A stretch of 64,000 nt of DNA from Catalinimonas alkaloidigena (GCF_029504655.1 NZ_JAQFIL010000001.1:4717001-4781000), one strand, 5' to 3'. Counted from the stretch's first letter, positions 41,883 through 51,432 are shown. Translations and numbers: made by a program. The notes: generated by a model not told the origin, from the sequence alone.

Positions 41883-43598
41883 CTATAAATTCCTTTTTTT
41901 CATCTCTTCCATAGCATAATTCGTTGCCCGGGCAGTGAGTGCCATAAAGGTCAGGGAAGGATTTTGGTTACCCACTGAAGTCATGCAGGCACCGTCAGTT
42001 ACAAATACATTCTTACAAGCATGCAACTGGTTCCAGCGGTTGAGTAAAGAAGTTTTAGGGTCCCTGCCCATTCTTACTCCGCCCATTTCATGGATGTCCA
42101 GGCCGGGTGCTTGCTTGCTATCCATGGTACGGATGTTTTTGCAGCCGGACTTATCCAGCATCTCTTCGCCCTGTTCCAGAAAGTCCTGCAAAACTTTCTC
42201 ATCATTGTCATCATAACCTACTGAAGTAATCAGTTGCGGGATGCCATAAGGATCTTTCTGATCTTCACTAAGACGTACATGGTTCTCTTCTTTGGGTACG
42301 GTTTCACCCTGCATCATCATGTAAACCTGCCAGTCACCGGGCTGACTGAGTTCATCTTTCCACTCTCCACCAAAACGATTTGCTTCTACCATACCCCGCT
42401 GCCAGCCCTGACGTGAAGCACTAAAAGCCACCATGTAGCCACGTAAAAAATCAGTATCCTGCTGAAAAACGTTGCGGAAAGAAGGCATAAAAGCAGTGGT
42501 AGGCCTTCGGCCATAGTAGTATTTATCTTCAAAACCTTCATAGCTGGCCAGCATACTGCCGCGATAATTATGAAAAGCCACATACTTGCCCAGTAACCCG
42601 TTGTCATTACCCAAACCTTTGGGAAAGCGGTTTGACGTGGAGTTGAGCAGAAGTAAGTTAGAATTGAGTGCTGCGGCATTGACAAAAATGATATTGGCGT
42701 AATACTCCATCATCTCTTTGGTATGAGCATCTATTACCCTTACGCCGACTGCTTTACCTTTGTCCTCATCATAAATAATAGAATGTACCACTGAGTCAGG
42801 TCTTAATGTCAGATTGCCAGTTTTAGATGCCCAGGGAATAGTGGATGAGTTAGAACTGAAGTAAGCGCCAAAAGGACAACCCCGATAACAAAGATGACGT
42901 GCCTGGCACTTGCCCCTACCCTGTTGAATATGAATTTCCTGAGGCTCGGTGAGATGGGCACAACGACCGATGATCACATGACGGTCAGCATAATTTTCTT
43001 TTACCCGCTGCTGTATGTGTTTCTCCACACAGTTCAGATCAAAAGGAGGCAAAACCTCACTATCGGGAAGGTTAGGGATATTATCGCGATTACCGCTGAT
43101 GCCTACAAACTTTTCTACATGAGCGTACCAGGGTGCAAGATCATTATAACGAATAGGCCAATCTACTGCGAAACCATCCCGGGCGGGAGCTTCAAATTCA
43201 TAGTTACTCCAGCGCTGTGTCTGTCTTGCCCAGATCAGTGACTTACCTCCTACCTGATAGCCCCTGATCCAGTCAAAAGGTTTTTCCTGCACATAGGGAT
43301 GCTCCTTATCCTTTACAAAAAAGTGCTCGGTAGCTTCTTCAAAAGCATAGCAACGGTCTGCGATTGGGTTTTCTTTCGCAAACGCAGGCGTGAACCTACC
43401 CCGATGAGGAATCTCCCAGGGAAACTTGTTGGTGGTGGGATAATCTTTGACATGTTCTACCTGCCTGCCCCTTTCCAGCACCAATGTTTTCACACCTTTT
43501 TCGCAAAGCTCCTTGGCTGCCCAGCCTCCACTGACTCCCGAACCGATGACGATTGCATCATAGGTCATATCCTTTTTAGCGTCTCCCTGAATATACAT
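41883..43598 (-). CDS. GMC family FAD-dependent oxidoreductase
   Basis: A 571-residue glucose-methanol-choline oxidoreductase. The N-terminal FAD motif is YDAIVIGSGVSGGWAAKEL (GxGxxG) with the following acidic LVLERGR. The substrate-domain hallmark GYQVGGKSLIWARQTQRWS and a cysteine cluster (CQARHLCYRGCPFG) are present. The C-terminal GMC region has LDIHEMGGVRMG and VFVTDGACMTSVGNQNPSLTFMALTARAT (quoted in part), with the catalytic His and Asn. No signal peptide is seen. Bacteroidota homologues often pair with a gluconate 2-dehydrogenase subunit 3-like gene; none is adjacent here. It oxidises an alcohol or sugar, identity unknown. Confidence 0.92.
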   Translation of the reverse strand: MYIQGDAKKDMTYDAIVIGSGVSGGWAAKELCEKGVKTLVLERGRQVEHVKDYPTTNKFPWEIPHRGRFTPAFAKENPIADRCYAFEEATEHFFVKDKEHPYVQEKPFDWIRGYQVGGKSLIWARQTQRWSNYEFEAPARDGFAVDWPIRYNDLAPWYAHVEKFVGISGNRDNIPNLPDSEVLPPFDLNCVEKHIQQRVKENYADRHVIIGRCAHLTEPQEIHIQQGRGKCQARHLCYRGCPFGAYFSSNSSTIPWASKTGNLTLRPDSVVHSIIYDEDKGKAVGVRVIDAHTKEMMEYYANIIFVNAAALNSNLLLLNSTSNRFPKGLGNDNGLLGKYVAFHNYRGSMLASYEGFEDKYYYGRRPTTAFMPSFRNVFQQDTDFLRGYMVAFSASRQGWQRGMVEANRFGGEWKDELSQPGDWQVYMMMQGETVPKEENHVRLSEDQKDPYGIPQLITSVGYDDNDEKVLQDFLEQGEEMLDKSGCKNIRTMDSKQAPGLDIHEMGGVRMGRDPKTSLLNRWNQLHACKNVFVTDGACMTSVGNQNPSLTFMALTARATNYAMEEMKKRNL

Positions 43599-43669
43599 AG
43601 CTCAATTTTTTAGCGGATAAATCTAATAAGCATTCTTCAGCAATACCAACAATATTTTTGAGGAACCTA

Positions 43670-44473
43670 TCATTGGGAAAGAAATAATTCACCCTGCATT
43701 ACCGCCACTGCCTTTCCTTTAAGCTTCACTCTCTCCCCCAGGTATTCTAGTTCCAGATCTCCTCCCCTCGCAGAAGCCTGATGTGCTTTCAGCATTTTCT
43801 TACCTAATATCTCTGACCAGTAGGGAGCCAATGTGCAATGGGCAGAACCTGTAACAGGATCTTCATTAATGCCACAGGCAGGGGCAAAAAAGCGGGAAAT
43901 GATATCGTAATCAGAATGAGTAGAGCTTGCACTTACAATTATTCCCCGACAATCTATCTCTGCCATCCGGTTGAAATCAGGCTTCAGCCTTCTCACTTCT
44001 TCTACATTCTCTAAGACTACCAGATAATCGTAATCGTTCTTGCCCAAGAACTTAATTTCAGTATCAAATAATGCTTTTATTTCTTCCTGTGCTATCGCCT
44101 GAGCAGGAGTAGCGGGGAAATTCAGCACAATCTTGTCATGTTCTTTACTAGCCCTTAGTTCACCACTCAATGTATAAAATACAGCCGTCTCATCTGATGA
44201 AAGTAGCCCCATATCCCATAACAAATAAGCACTGGCCAGTGTAGCATGGCCACATAGCTCTACTTCATTAGCAGGGGTAAACCAGCGAAGATGAAAGCCC
44301 TTATCTTTTTTTACCAAAAAGGCGGTTTCCGATAAATTCATTTCGATAGCAATCTGCTGCATTAAGCTATCTTCAAGAGGTGCTGAAGTGATACAAATGG
44401 CAGCTGGATTTCCTCCGAAAAGCTTGTCTGTAAATGCATCAATTTGGGTAATTATGATCGGTTCGTTCATCAT
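43670..44473 (-). CDS. PhzF family isomerase-like protein
   Basis: From the ATG at 44473 the product is 267 residues of the PhzF/diaminopimelate-epimerase fold. Conserved parts: IITQIDAFTDKLFGGNPAAIC, LSETAFLV with the catalytic Glu, WFTPANEVELCGHATLASA (the second lobe signature), and DPVTGSAHCTLAPYWSE. These are complete, so the enzyme is probably active, though most family members outside phenazine clusters have unknown substrates. There is no phenazine gene set here. It lies 8 bases after the small NAGS-like gene and is probably co-transcribed. Confidence 0.92.
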   Translation of the reverse strand: MMNEPIIITQIDAFTDKLFGGNPAAICITSAPLEDSLMQQIAIEMNLSETAFLVKKDKGFHLRWFTPANEVELCGHATLASAYLLWDMGLLSSDETAVFYTLSGELRASKEHDKIVLNFPATPAQAIAQEEIKALFDTEIKFLGKNDYDYLVVLENVEEVRRLKPDFNRMAEIDCRGIIVSASSTHSDYDIISRFFAPACGINEDPVTGSAHCTLAPYWSEILGKKMLKAHQASARGGDLELEYLGERVKLKGKAVAVMQGELFLSQ

Positions 44474-44481
44474 GTAGTGCG

Positions 44482-44820
44482 TTATATTTCTTCTATGGTG
44501 GACGTACCTTTTGCCTGGTCGCCGCTGGTCCACTGCCACTGTTCGTGCAATCTGATTCTTCCTTCAATCAGCGCTGGGCTTGATATACATTTACCTGTTT
44601 TAAATGCATTGTCTGTGCTCACATGCTGATAGCGCATTTCCAGCCGCCCGCTTTCCAGCCAGCGACCGATCATATTGCCCTGCCGTATTGTTCCTCCACT
44701 GTATGTTGCCCATACCAAATCCTGCTGCTGATAGTAATGAAAAATTGTCTCATTGCCCACATCCCCATGAGCATCATTAGATAAGGAACGAAAACGTTTG
44801 TTATTAAGATCGTATTGCAT
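44482..44820 (-). CDS. Small NAGS-like protein (112 aa)
   Basis: A short soluble protein often annotated as an N-acetylglutamate synthase-like protein, though it has no acetyltransferase domain that I can see. From the ATG at 44820 it reads MQYDLNNKRFRSLSNDAHGD, followed by VWATYSGGTIRQGNMIGR and a strand-rich C-terminus (EGRIRLHEQWQWTSGD). The repeated strand pattern suggests a small beta barrel or clam fold. An in-frame ATG at 44859 adds 13 residues that are poorly conserved in style. It precedes phzF by 8 bases. Function unknown; the usual name is likely misleading. Confidence 0.75.
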   Translation of the reverse strand: MQYDLNNKRFRSLSNDAHGDVGNETIFHYYQQQDLVWATYSGGTIRQGNMIGRWLESGRLEMRYQHVSTDNAFKTGKCISSPALIEGRIRLHEQWQWTSGDQAKGTSTIEEI

Positions 44821-44918
44821 AAACTTTGCGTGTAGTGGAACAATAATAATATATTTCATCTAAGCATAACAACTTTTTTAAATATAAGCTACCATAAGTT
44901 ATACATAGCTAATCTTCC

Positions 44919-45827
44919 ATGCTAAGATTTTTAGAAGCGCTCCTGCCCATTTTTGGTGTTGTGATACTCGGCCAATTCTTTTACAGGTATAAATTTCCCG
45001 GAAAAGCTTTCTGGCCTCTGGCAGACCGGCTTACCTACTATGTTTTACTTCCTGCCTTACTGATTAGTAAAATTGCAGAGGCAAAGCTTACTGATACCAG
45101 TATTCTACCAATGGCTGGTTTATTGGTGCTGGCCACTTTTATGCTGGCGTTGACTTTAGTTTTACTGCAATTTTTTATTAAAACTTCTCCTTCTCGCTTT
45201 ACATCTATATTCCAGGGTAGTATTCGGCCCAATACGTATGTAGGTCTGGCAGCGGCTAGTGCCCTTTACCATGAACAGGGACTGGCGCTTATTGCAATTG
45301 CTATAGCAGGAGTGGTGCCTTTGGTCAATATACTGAGCGTCGGTGCTTTTACGATTTATGTTCCACAAACAAACCGTAACGGGCAGCAACTGGCCCGAAC
45401 ATTTGTCACCAACCCCCTCATTATTGCCTGCCTGCTGGGGATAGTATTTAATATAACAGGCCTGCCAGAGACTGGAATTGAGCTACTGAATATTTTCAGC
45501 CGTGCCGCACTACCACTGGGCTTGCTATCAGTGGGAGCCGGGCTTAATTTCATCGCTTTGAGAGCTTCTATGCGCGCTATCAGCATCACAACTATCCTGA
45601 AGTTAATAGCCTTGCCCTCACTGGTTATGCTGCTTTTTTACCTTTCCGGCATTGAAGGCATTAGTCGTGAGGTAGCACTTATCTATGCTGCCGTTCCCGG
45701 GGCTATTTCTTCATATATCCTTGCCCGACAGCTGGGAGGAGACAGTGAACTTATGGCAGGAATCATTACGCTGGAAACCTTTCTGGCAATGTTCTCTATT
45801 CCCTTCTTATTATGGCTTTATACCTAA
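44919..45827 (+). CDS. AEC family transporter (auxin efflux carrier-like)
   Basis: A 302-residue membrane protein with about 10 transmembrane helices in two five-helix halves, typical of the AEC family. Signature parts: FGVVILGQFFYRYKF at the start, LTYYVLLPALLISKIAEAKL, and FQGSIRPNTYVGLAAASALY with the N-x-x-x-x-G pattern. The C-terminal half has LPLGLLSVGAGLNF and EVALIYAAVPGAISSYILAR. Bacterial members export or import carboxylates such as malate. It is divergent from the NAGS-like/PhzF pair and ends in a hairpin terminator. Confidence 0.92.
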   Translation: MLRFLEALLPIFGVVILGQFFYRYKFPGKAFWPLADRLTYYVLLPALLISKIAEAKLTDTSILPMAGLLVLATFMLALTLVLLQFFIKTSPSRFTSIFQGSIRPNTYVGLAAASALYHEQGLALIAIAIAGVVPLVNILSVGAFTIYVPQTNRNGQQLARTFVTNPLIIACLLGIVFNITGLPETGIELLNIFSRAALPLGLLSVGAGLNFIALRASMRAISITTILKLIALPSLVMLLFYLSGIEGISREVALIYAAVPGAISSYILARQLGGDSELMAGIITLETFLAMFSIPFLLWLYT

Positions 45828-45828
45828 A

Positions 45829-45902
45829 AGAGTAATTATATAAAGGGCTTTCATAATTATTCTCTGTTTTTTGATAAATCTTTTTTTTTAAGAGAATAAT
45901 TA
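45829..45902 (+). terminator. Terminator with a competing second hairpin
   Basis: AGAGTAATTAT (from 45829) can pair with ATAATTATTCTCT (45853-45865), followed by GTTTTTT. The same right arm TAATTATTCTCT (45854-45865) is also perfectly complementary over 12 bp to AGAGAATAATTA (45891-45902), which lies beyond an T-rich run. The first is a terminator of the AEC gene; the second is a mutually exclusive alternative. Confidence 0.7.
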
Positions 45903-46036
45903 ACCGGAATACCTTATCTTAACGTTTAATTAATTATTTTAGCATTGTTATTTTTTGTCTGATCAAACCAATAAGGGTAAGTGATGATCCCCCTCCGAGA
46001 AGGATAAATTAATATTTACATTCAAGTTTGTATACG

Positions 46037-46324
46037 ATGCACCTTAGTGAGTCTGATGTAGCTAATTATCTGATCAATAATGACTACTTCTACAAAATAG
46101 AAGAACTGGCAGAGGTGCGCAATGTCAATGTACAGATCATCATTGAAGATATTTATGATCAGCTGAACCACAATATCGGTTCATATTACCAAATATCTAA
46201 GCAGTATATGACGCATCACTGCTCCAGCACTTATTTTTTATCCCTTGCCAGCAGGATCCTGGATATGTTTTATGCAAAAGAAATAGAAGGAACTGCCCGT
46301 GGCTTCCCAATGCCTGGCAATTAA
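46037..46324 (+). CDS. Small hypothetical protein (95 aa)
   Basis: Not recognised. From the ATG at 46037 (an in-frame TTG at 46028 is less likely) it encodes MHLSESDVANYLINNDYFYK, helices, then IQIIIEDIYDQLNHNIGSYY-like amphipathic segments and the ending GTARGFPMPGN. It is soluble with no signal peptide. It precedes the CYTH gene by 11 bases on the same strand, so the two are probably one transcript. The long hydrophilic helices suggest a small helical bundle. Confidence 0.65.
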   Translation: MHLSESDVANYLINNDYFYKIEELAEVRNVNVQIIIEDIYDQLNHNIGSYYQISKQYMTHHCSSTYFLSLASRILDMFYAKEIEGTARGFPMPGN

Positions 46325-46335
46325 TTTTTTTGTTT

Positions 46336-46818
46336 ATGGCCAAAGAGATTGAAAGAAAATTTTTAGTCGATGAGCTTCCCGCTTTCATTACCAGCCAGTA
46401 CCATGGTATAGATATCTTACAGGGTTACATTACTAACGATACTTCCGGCCGCCAAGTGAGGATCAGAAGGAAAGGGGGTAAGTATTACCTCACTGTAAAA
46501 GACAGGGGGCTTCTGGAAAGAGAGGAAGTGGAAATAGAGCTTTCAGAAGCGCAGTTTCATGCACTCTGGCCCCTCACTGAAGCGCGCAACTTACATAAAA
46601 AACGTTTTGAAGTTCCTCATGGCACCTTTACCATTGAAGTGGACGTGTTTGAAGACAAACTTTGTGGTCTGGTGATGGCTGAAGTTGAGTTTACATCTGT
46701 TCAGCAGAGCCAGCAGTTAGATGTTCCCTCCTGGTTTGGCAAAGAAGTAACCGAGGACTTACACTATACGAATAGTCATCTGGCCAGTAGCCAGCAGGTT
46801 CCGGACGTAAGGCTCTAG
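46336..46818 (+). CDS. CYTH domain protein
   Basis: A 160-residue protein of the CYTH (CyaB/thiamine triphosphatase) family. The signature ExExK is EIERK in MAKEIERKFLVDELP. The tunnel strands follow with alternating charged residues: RQVRIRRKGGKYYLTVK, LEREEVEIELSE, FTIEVDVFEDKLCGLVMAEVEF (quoted in part). Members hydrolyse tripolyphosphate or nucleoside triphosphates, or bind organic phosphates, in the cytosol with Mg. The start at 46336 is chosen because the conserved MAKEIERK begins there; an in-frame TTG precedes it. The stop overlaps a convergent small gene by 4 bases. Confidence 0.92.
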   Translation: MAKEIERKFLVDELPAFITSQYHGIDILQGYITNDTSGRQVRIRRKGGKYYLTVKDRGLLEREEVEIELSEAQFHALWPLTEARNLHKKRFEVPHGTFTIEVDVFEDKLCGLVMAEVEFTSVQQSQQLDVPSWFGKEVTEDLHYTNSHLASSQQVPDVRL

Positions 46819-47087
46819 ATTTTTTGAGAGGATACGCTCTTAATATCCACTCGCTCATACCAGTGTGAGAGCTCGGATATACATTCATAGGAACGTATCT
46901 CTTTGACCCGGTCTCCCTGCATCCCATCAAAACTTACTTCTATAAAAATCGCGTTGTCATAATAAAGACATATACCAAAAGTCTTGTACTGCTCCCGCAC
47001 TACCTGAAAATCAATCAACTTACAATTTTCATAAATGTAGTTGATCTGTTCTTTAGGCTTCAATAAGTTAAAACTATAACATTCCAT
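46815..47087 (-). CDS. Small hypothetical protein (90 aa)
   Basis: Not recognised. The product MECYSFNLLKPKEQINYIYE... is 90 residues, soluble, with mixed strands and helices (KTFGICLYYDNAIFIEVSFDGMQGD is a strand-rich core, quoted here in part). No signal peptide or metal motif. It faces the CYTH gene and overlaps its stop by 4 bases. Natural amino-acid composition and a clear ATG favour a real gene. No role proposed. Confidence 0.6.
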   Translation of the reverse strand: MECYSFNLLKPKEQINYIYENCKLIDFQVVREQYKTFGICLYYDNAIFIEVSFDGMQGDRVKEIRSYECISELSHWYERVDIKSVSSQKI

Positions 47088-47294
47088 AGATACAAATAAG
47101 CTAAACTCTACCCTGAAGCACCAGACAAATTTTTAGCATTCCTTACAATGTAGTGGTAGTGCAGATATGCATCTAAAAATCCTGTTGGTCATAAGCAGGT
47201 TACGATTCATCCTAAAATACTGCCGCTTCAGTTGGTTAAATTATTAATCTCATGACTTGCAGACCACCTTTGTCATATATCCTAACTAACGTAT

Positions 47295-49463
47295 ATGAAA
47301 ACGGTTATTATATTTCTTTTTTCTCATGCATTTTTATTTGCAAGTCAGGCTCAAACTCTCCTGCAGGGCAATATTCATGACCAACAGAATAAGCCGCTCA
47401 CTGGAGCAAATGTCTATCTGCTAAACACCTATGATGGTACTTCAAGTGACTCTCTGGGTGACTTTTCTTTTGAAAGCAGCGCTGAAGGACAGCAAAGCCT
47501 GGTGGTAAGTGCCATCGGATATCAGCCTTACCAGAAAGTAATTCAAATTGGAGATACTCTCCTCACAGTTGATGTTAGACTGCAAGAAAGCAGCAGTGCC
47601 CTGGATGCAGTTACTATCACTGCCGGAGCCTTTGAGGCGGGCGAAAGCAAAAAATCAGTAGTACTGACACCTCTGGACATCGTTACTACTGCCGGAGCTC
47701 TGGGGGATATCAATGGTGCCTTACAAACGCTACCCGGCACACAAACTGTTGGAGAAGATGGCAGACTGTTTATCAGAGGCGGTGAAGGGTATGAAACACA
47801 GGTTTTTATTGATGGAATGCTGGCACATACCCCCTACAATGCCAGTGTGCCTAACTTACCTACCCGAGGCCGCTTTTCTCCTTTTCTCTTCCGGGGTACC
47901 ACCTTTAGTACTGGCGGCTATTCCGCAGAATATGGGCAGGCACTTTCTTCAGCCCTGATACTGGCAACGCATGACAAAGCGGAACAAACCCAAACCGATA
48001 TCTCACTGATGACAGTAGGTACAGATCTTACCCATCAGCATGCCTGGGAAAAAGCTTCAATAGCGGCTAAGGCTGAGTATGTCAATCTGAAACCCTACCA
48101 GCTTCTAATGCCCCAGGATCTGGATATGTATAAGGCCCCAGAAACTTTTGGCGGATCACTGGTGGGACGTAAACGAACTTCAAATACCGGCTTACTCAAA
48201 GGCTATGTGAACTATAACCAGGCTGAGCTAGGCCTGCATCAAAATAATATCAATCATCTGGATAAAGCTGATAGTATTTATCTCTCTAACAATAATTTAT
48301 ACGCTAACCTCAGTTATCGTGAAGTTATTGGTGAAAAATGGACAGTACGTTCAGGGCTTTCCTACACTTTTGACCGACAGTACAGAAGTCTGAACGAAAA
48401 TCGGATAGAAGAAGAAAAGCAGTACTGGCATGCTAAAACCGTTTTCACTTATGACTTGTCAGATGAAGTAGCGATCAGAATGGGTGGAGAACATATGGAT
48501 CAGCAAACAGAGCAAAAGTATGGTCAGGACATGTATGTTGAGACCCAGAAATTTGAGCTCGGACAAAACATTAGCGCAACATTTATTGAAGGAGATATTT
48601 ACCTGAGCTCTCGTCTGGTAATTCGTCCGGGACTAAGATACACTTATTCAGGCACGCAGGATCAATACGCCCTTTCGCCTCGTTTCTCCATGGCATACAA
48701 GACAAGTAAAGACAGTCAGCTCTCATGGGCATACGGGCAGTATTATCAACAAGCAATTACACAATGGCTATTACAAAAACCAGAACTTGAAGCAGCACGA
48801 GCAGACCATTACATTCTCAACTATCAGTTGGTCCGGCAGGGTAAAACTTTCAGAATTGAAGCCTACCACAAGCAATATGACCAACTGATCAAATTTGAGA
48901 CTGATCCAAGCGGAAAGCCTGTCGACCTGAACAATGAAGGAAAAGGCTACGCCCGGGGCCTTGACATTTTTTGGCGGGATCGCAAGTCTATTCCTAATGG
49001 AGATTACTGGATCTCCTATTCTCTGCTGGACACAGAGCGAGATTATCTGAACTACCCTCAAGCCGCTATGCCCGGTTTTGCTTCCCGCCATAATTTCTCT
49101 GCCGTGTACAAGCATTTTATTCCGGAGGTAAGAACCCAGTTTGGAGGTAGTTATCAGTGGGCGAGCAGCCGCTCATACCATGACCCTAACCAGGAAGAAT
49201 TTCAGTCGGGCAGAACCCCTTCCTACCACAACCTAAGCCTGAACGCTGCATTTCTTTACAAGCAAAATATTATTTTCTACGCTTCTATGAGCAATGTGCT
49301 GGGCACCCGTAACATTTTTGGATACGAATATGCCGAGCAGGCGGATATGAGCGGAAAGTTTGCCCGGGAGGCCATTGTACCACCCGCTCCCAGATTCTTC
49401 TTTATGGGAGTGTTCATTACCCTTAGCAAAGACCAACAAGCCAATCAGTTAGACCAACTATAA
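47295..49463 (+). CDS. TonB-dependent receptor with CarboxypepD_reg-like domain
   Basis: A 722-residue outer membrane transporter. Signal peptide (about 1-19, FASQAQ), then a carboxypeptidase-regulatory-like domain (about 22-100, GNIHDQQNKPLTGANVYLLNT), a plug (about 120-220, GTQTVGEDGRLFIRGGEGYETQVFIDG) and a barrel with a C-terminal strand end FFMGVFITLSKD. It differs from SusC: shorter, no STN domain and no SusD partner. Such receptors import siderophores, metals or peptides; the substrate is not evident. It heads a small run with a 117-residue exported protein and a TPR-like protein. Confidence 0.93.
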   Translation: MKTVIIFLFSHAFLFASQAQTLLQGNIHDQQNKPLTGANVYLLNTYDGTSSDSLGDFSFESSAEGQQSLVVSAIGYQPYQKVIQIGDTLLTVDVRLQESSSALDAVTITAGAFEAGESKKSVVLTPLDIVTTAGALGDINGALQTLPGTQTVGEDGRLFIRGGEGYETQVFIDGMLAHTPYNASVPNLPTRGRFSPFLFRGTTFSTGGYSAEYGQALSSALILATHDKAEQTQTDISLMTVGTDLTHQHAWEKASIAAKAEYVNLKPYQLLMPQDLDMYKAPETFGGSLVGRKRTSNTGLLKGYVNYNQAELGLHQNNINHLDKADSIYLSNNNLYANLSYREVIGEKWTVRSGLSYTFDRQYRSLNENRIEEEKQYWHAKTVFTYDLSDEVAIRMGGEHMDQQTEQKYGQDMYVETQKFELGQNISATFIEGDIYLSSRLVIRPGLRYTYSGTQDQYALSPRFSMAYKTSKDSQLSWAYGQYYQQAITQWLLQKPELEAARADHYILNYQLVRQGKTFRIEAYHKQYDQLIKFETDPSGKPVDLNNEGKGYARGLDIFWRDRKSIPNGDYWISYSLLDTERDYLNYPQAAMPGFASRHNFSAVYKHFIPEVRTQFGGSYQWASSRSYHDPNQEEFQSGRTPSYHNLSLNAAFLYKQNIIFYASMSNVLGTRNIFGYEYAEQADMSGKFAREAIVPPAPRFFFMGVFITLSKDQQANQLDQL

Positions 49464-49474
49464 ACATTACACTT

Positions 49475-49828
49475 ATGGTAGTATTATTTATTCTATTCCA
49501 CTTTCTAACAAGTCTAGGCTTGGCAGATTGTCAAATCAACCCACCAGCGTATCCACTTACCTTAAGCATTCAGAGCATCTGCCTGGCGGAGGGTAGAATC
49601 AGGCTGGACATATTTGATGTGCCGGATAGCTTTCTTGAAACTTCTATTGTTTCTCGCATAGCTCAGTTAAAAAAGAAAGTCAGCATCCAACGGGACTTCG
49701 AATTACTACCACAGGCTACCTGTGTAGTCTCTGTAATCCTTGAGCAGCATGCAAAGGAAGACTGGACGTTAACGCAGTGGGTATTTCCTGTGAAGGCTAC
49801 GACTTTTCTCAAGACGCAATGGGGATAG
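49475..49828 (+). CDS. Small exported protein, DUF2141-like at low confidence
   Basis: A 117-residue protein with a hydrophobic signal-type N-terminus (MVVLFILFHFLTSLGLADC) followed by strand-rich sequence: YPLTLSIQSICLAEGRIRLDIFDVPDSFLE. The GRIxLxIF...F pattern recalls DUF2141 proteins that often accompany TonB receptors, but the match is weak. The region after is charged (QLKKKVSIQRD) with two cysteines. It starts 11 bases after the receptor stop, so it is co-transcribed. Role unknown. Confidence 0.55.
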   Translation: MVVLFILFHFLTSLGLADCQINPPAYPLTLSIQSICLAEGRIRLDIFDVPDSFLETSIVSRIAQLKKKVSIQRDFELLPQATCVVSVILEQHAKEDWTLTQWVFPVKATTFLKTQWG

Positions 49829-49910
49829 CCTCCCTCTGTTGAAAAATGTACAGATCAACATCCATAAATCACAAAGCATATAAATTCATTTACACTAAAC
49901 GATAAAAACC

Positions 49911-50546
49911 ATGAAATCATTAACATTTAGTATCGGATTGTTATTCATCACCTTCTCTCACACCCTCCTTGCCCTGAGCGACTATGAAGAAGCCATGAAA
50001 AAAGGGATCACCGAACTGCATAGTGCACAGGGGCCTGAAGCTATGAATCGCGCTGCCAATTTTTTTGAAAGGATTGCGGCCACCGAAAATGAAGAATGGT
50101 TACCCGCTTACTATGCCGCGTATGCGAGAATTACTCTGGGCGCCATGGAGAACTCAGACGAACAATTGGATTTGGCTCAAGCTCATTTAGATAATATCGC
50201 TGATAAAGAAAGTGAAAATTCTGAAGTAATTGCCCTGCAAGGATATTTGTATACGATACGTGTAGCCCTTGACCCGGCTAATCGCGGTCCTCAACTGGCT
50301 CCCAAGACGATACAAACTTTGTCAGAAGCTGTGCAAATGAACTCCAGGAATCCAAGAGCGCTTATGCTCCTGGCTCAGATGCAGTATGGTACTGCCCAAT
50401 TTTTTAACAGCGATACCCAGGAAGCCTGTCAAATGATTGATAAGTCCATTTTATTATTTGAAGAGAATACAGGTAGCGGGCCTCTGCAACCCAATTGGGG
50501 ACAAGACATAGCAGAAAGAATCAAACAGCAATGCACAGAAGAATAA
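49911..50546 (+). CDS. Exported TPR-like helical protein
   Basis: A 211-residue protein: signal peptide (about 1-21, ITFSHTLLAL), then helical repeats of the TPR type (YEEAMKKGITELHSAQGPEAMNRAANFFERI, quoted in part; AYYAAYARITLGA; PRALMLLAQMQYGTA). No catalytic motif. It resembles periplasmic TPR proteins that follow TonB-dependent receptors in Bacteroidota. It lies 82 bases after the previous gene on the same strand, in the same cluster. Likely an interaction scaffold in the periplasm. Confidence 0.8.
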   Translation: MKSLTFSIGLLFITFSHTLLALSDYEEAMKKGITELHSAQGPEAMNRAANFFERIAATENEEWLPAYYAAYARITLGAMENSDEQLDLAQAHLDNIADKESENSEVIALQGYLYTIRVALDPANRGPQLAPKTIQTLSEAVQMNSRNPRALMLLAQMQYGTAQFFNSDTQEACQMIDKSILLFEENTGSGPLQPNWGQDIAERIKQQCTEE

Positions 50547-50775
50547 AAGCAATAAACAAATAAAAAAATTCACAAAATTTTATTCTGTTTGATGTAAAAA
50601 TCCTAAAAACCAAGACAATCCCGCCACTTTTATTTGGTATAGATTGTAATTATTTGCGAAATAAATATTGCTATTATATAACTATATGGTAATTTTATAA
50701 CTATTCCTGTGTAGCTCCGTATCTCTGATTACCAAATATTATTTGGCATCTATAACATTAACCAAAAATCAGAAG

Positions 50776-51411
50776 ATGGAACTCAGAATTGTAAAATCAT
50801 TTAAGACATTCAGTATCGTGGCATTAGCAAGCATGATATCACTTAGCAGCTTTGCCTCTGTCAGTCCTTTTGACGACGCACATATTCAACTCAAGTCTAT
50901 TGAGTCAGGAAAAAAAGCTATAGTAACAGTTTGGAATTTACCCGAAACCCAGTCAGCTAGTCTCAGAGTACTCAATGCCGAAGGCAAGTTAGTGTACAAA
51001 GAAAGCTTTACCAGCGCTGCTTATGCCAAAAAGTTTGACTTCTCTCAACTTCCAGCCGGTCAGTACAAAGTATTGTTATGGGCGGGTACTCATACCCAGA
51101 GCGAAAGTTTTGAGGTCATGCATAATGGCAGCATAAACATAATGGAAGACAAATTCGCTGATAAAGGTTTTAAGCCATATTTAAAAGTTCGTGAAGGCAA
51201 TAAAGTAGACTTACAGATAGAAAACCGCTTCGCTAAAAAGATGAATATCACCATTAAAAACCAAAAAGGACAAGTTGCCTATCAAAAACAAATTGACCCT
51301 CAGGGAAAATATGCGCATAGATTAAATCTCAGTCAATTACCCAAAGATAATTATATGCTAAGTGTAAAGGGTGAAGGTTTTGAGTATGCCCAGGAGATCA
51401 GTATATTCTAG
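50776..51411 (+). CDS. Exported beta-sandwich protein, two similar domains
   Basis: From the ATG at 50776 (an in-frame TTG at 50743 is rejected) the product is 211 residues. Signal peptide about 1-27 (ISLSSFASVS), then two copies of a strand-rich unit with a shared LNLSQLP/DFSQLP turn: YAKKFDFSQLPAGQYKVLLW and YAHRLNLSQLPKDNYMLSVK. The units resemble DUF3244-like or T9SS-linked Ig-type domains, but no sorting sequence follows. It is monocistronic and ends in a terminator. Role unknown; probably periplasmic or surface-exposed. Confidence 0.78.
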   Translation: MELRIVKSFKTFSIVALASMISLSSFASVSPFDDAHIQLKSIESGKKAIVTVWNLPETQSASLRVLNAEGKLVYKESFTSAAYAKKFDFSQLPAGQYKVLLWAGTHTQSESFEVMHNGSINIMEDKFADKGFKPYLKVREGNKVDLQIENRFAKKMNITIKNQKGQVAYQKQIDPQGKYAHRLNLSQLPKDNYMLSVKGEGFEYAQEISIF

Positions 51412-51432
51412 TATTAAGTATTTTTTATCATG

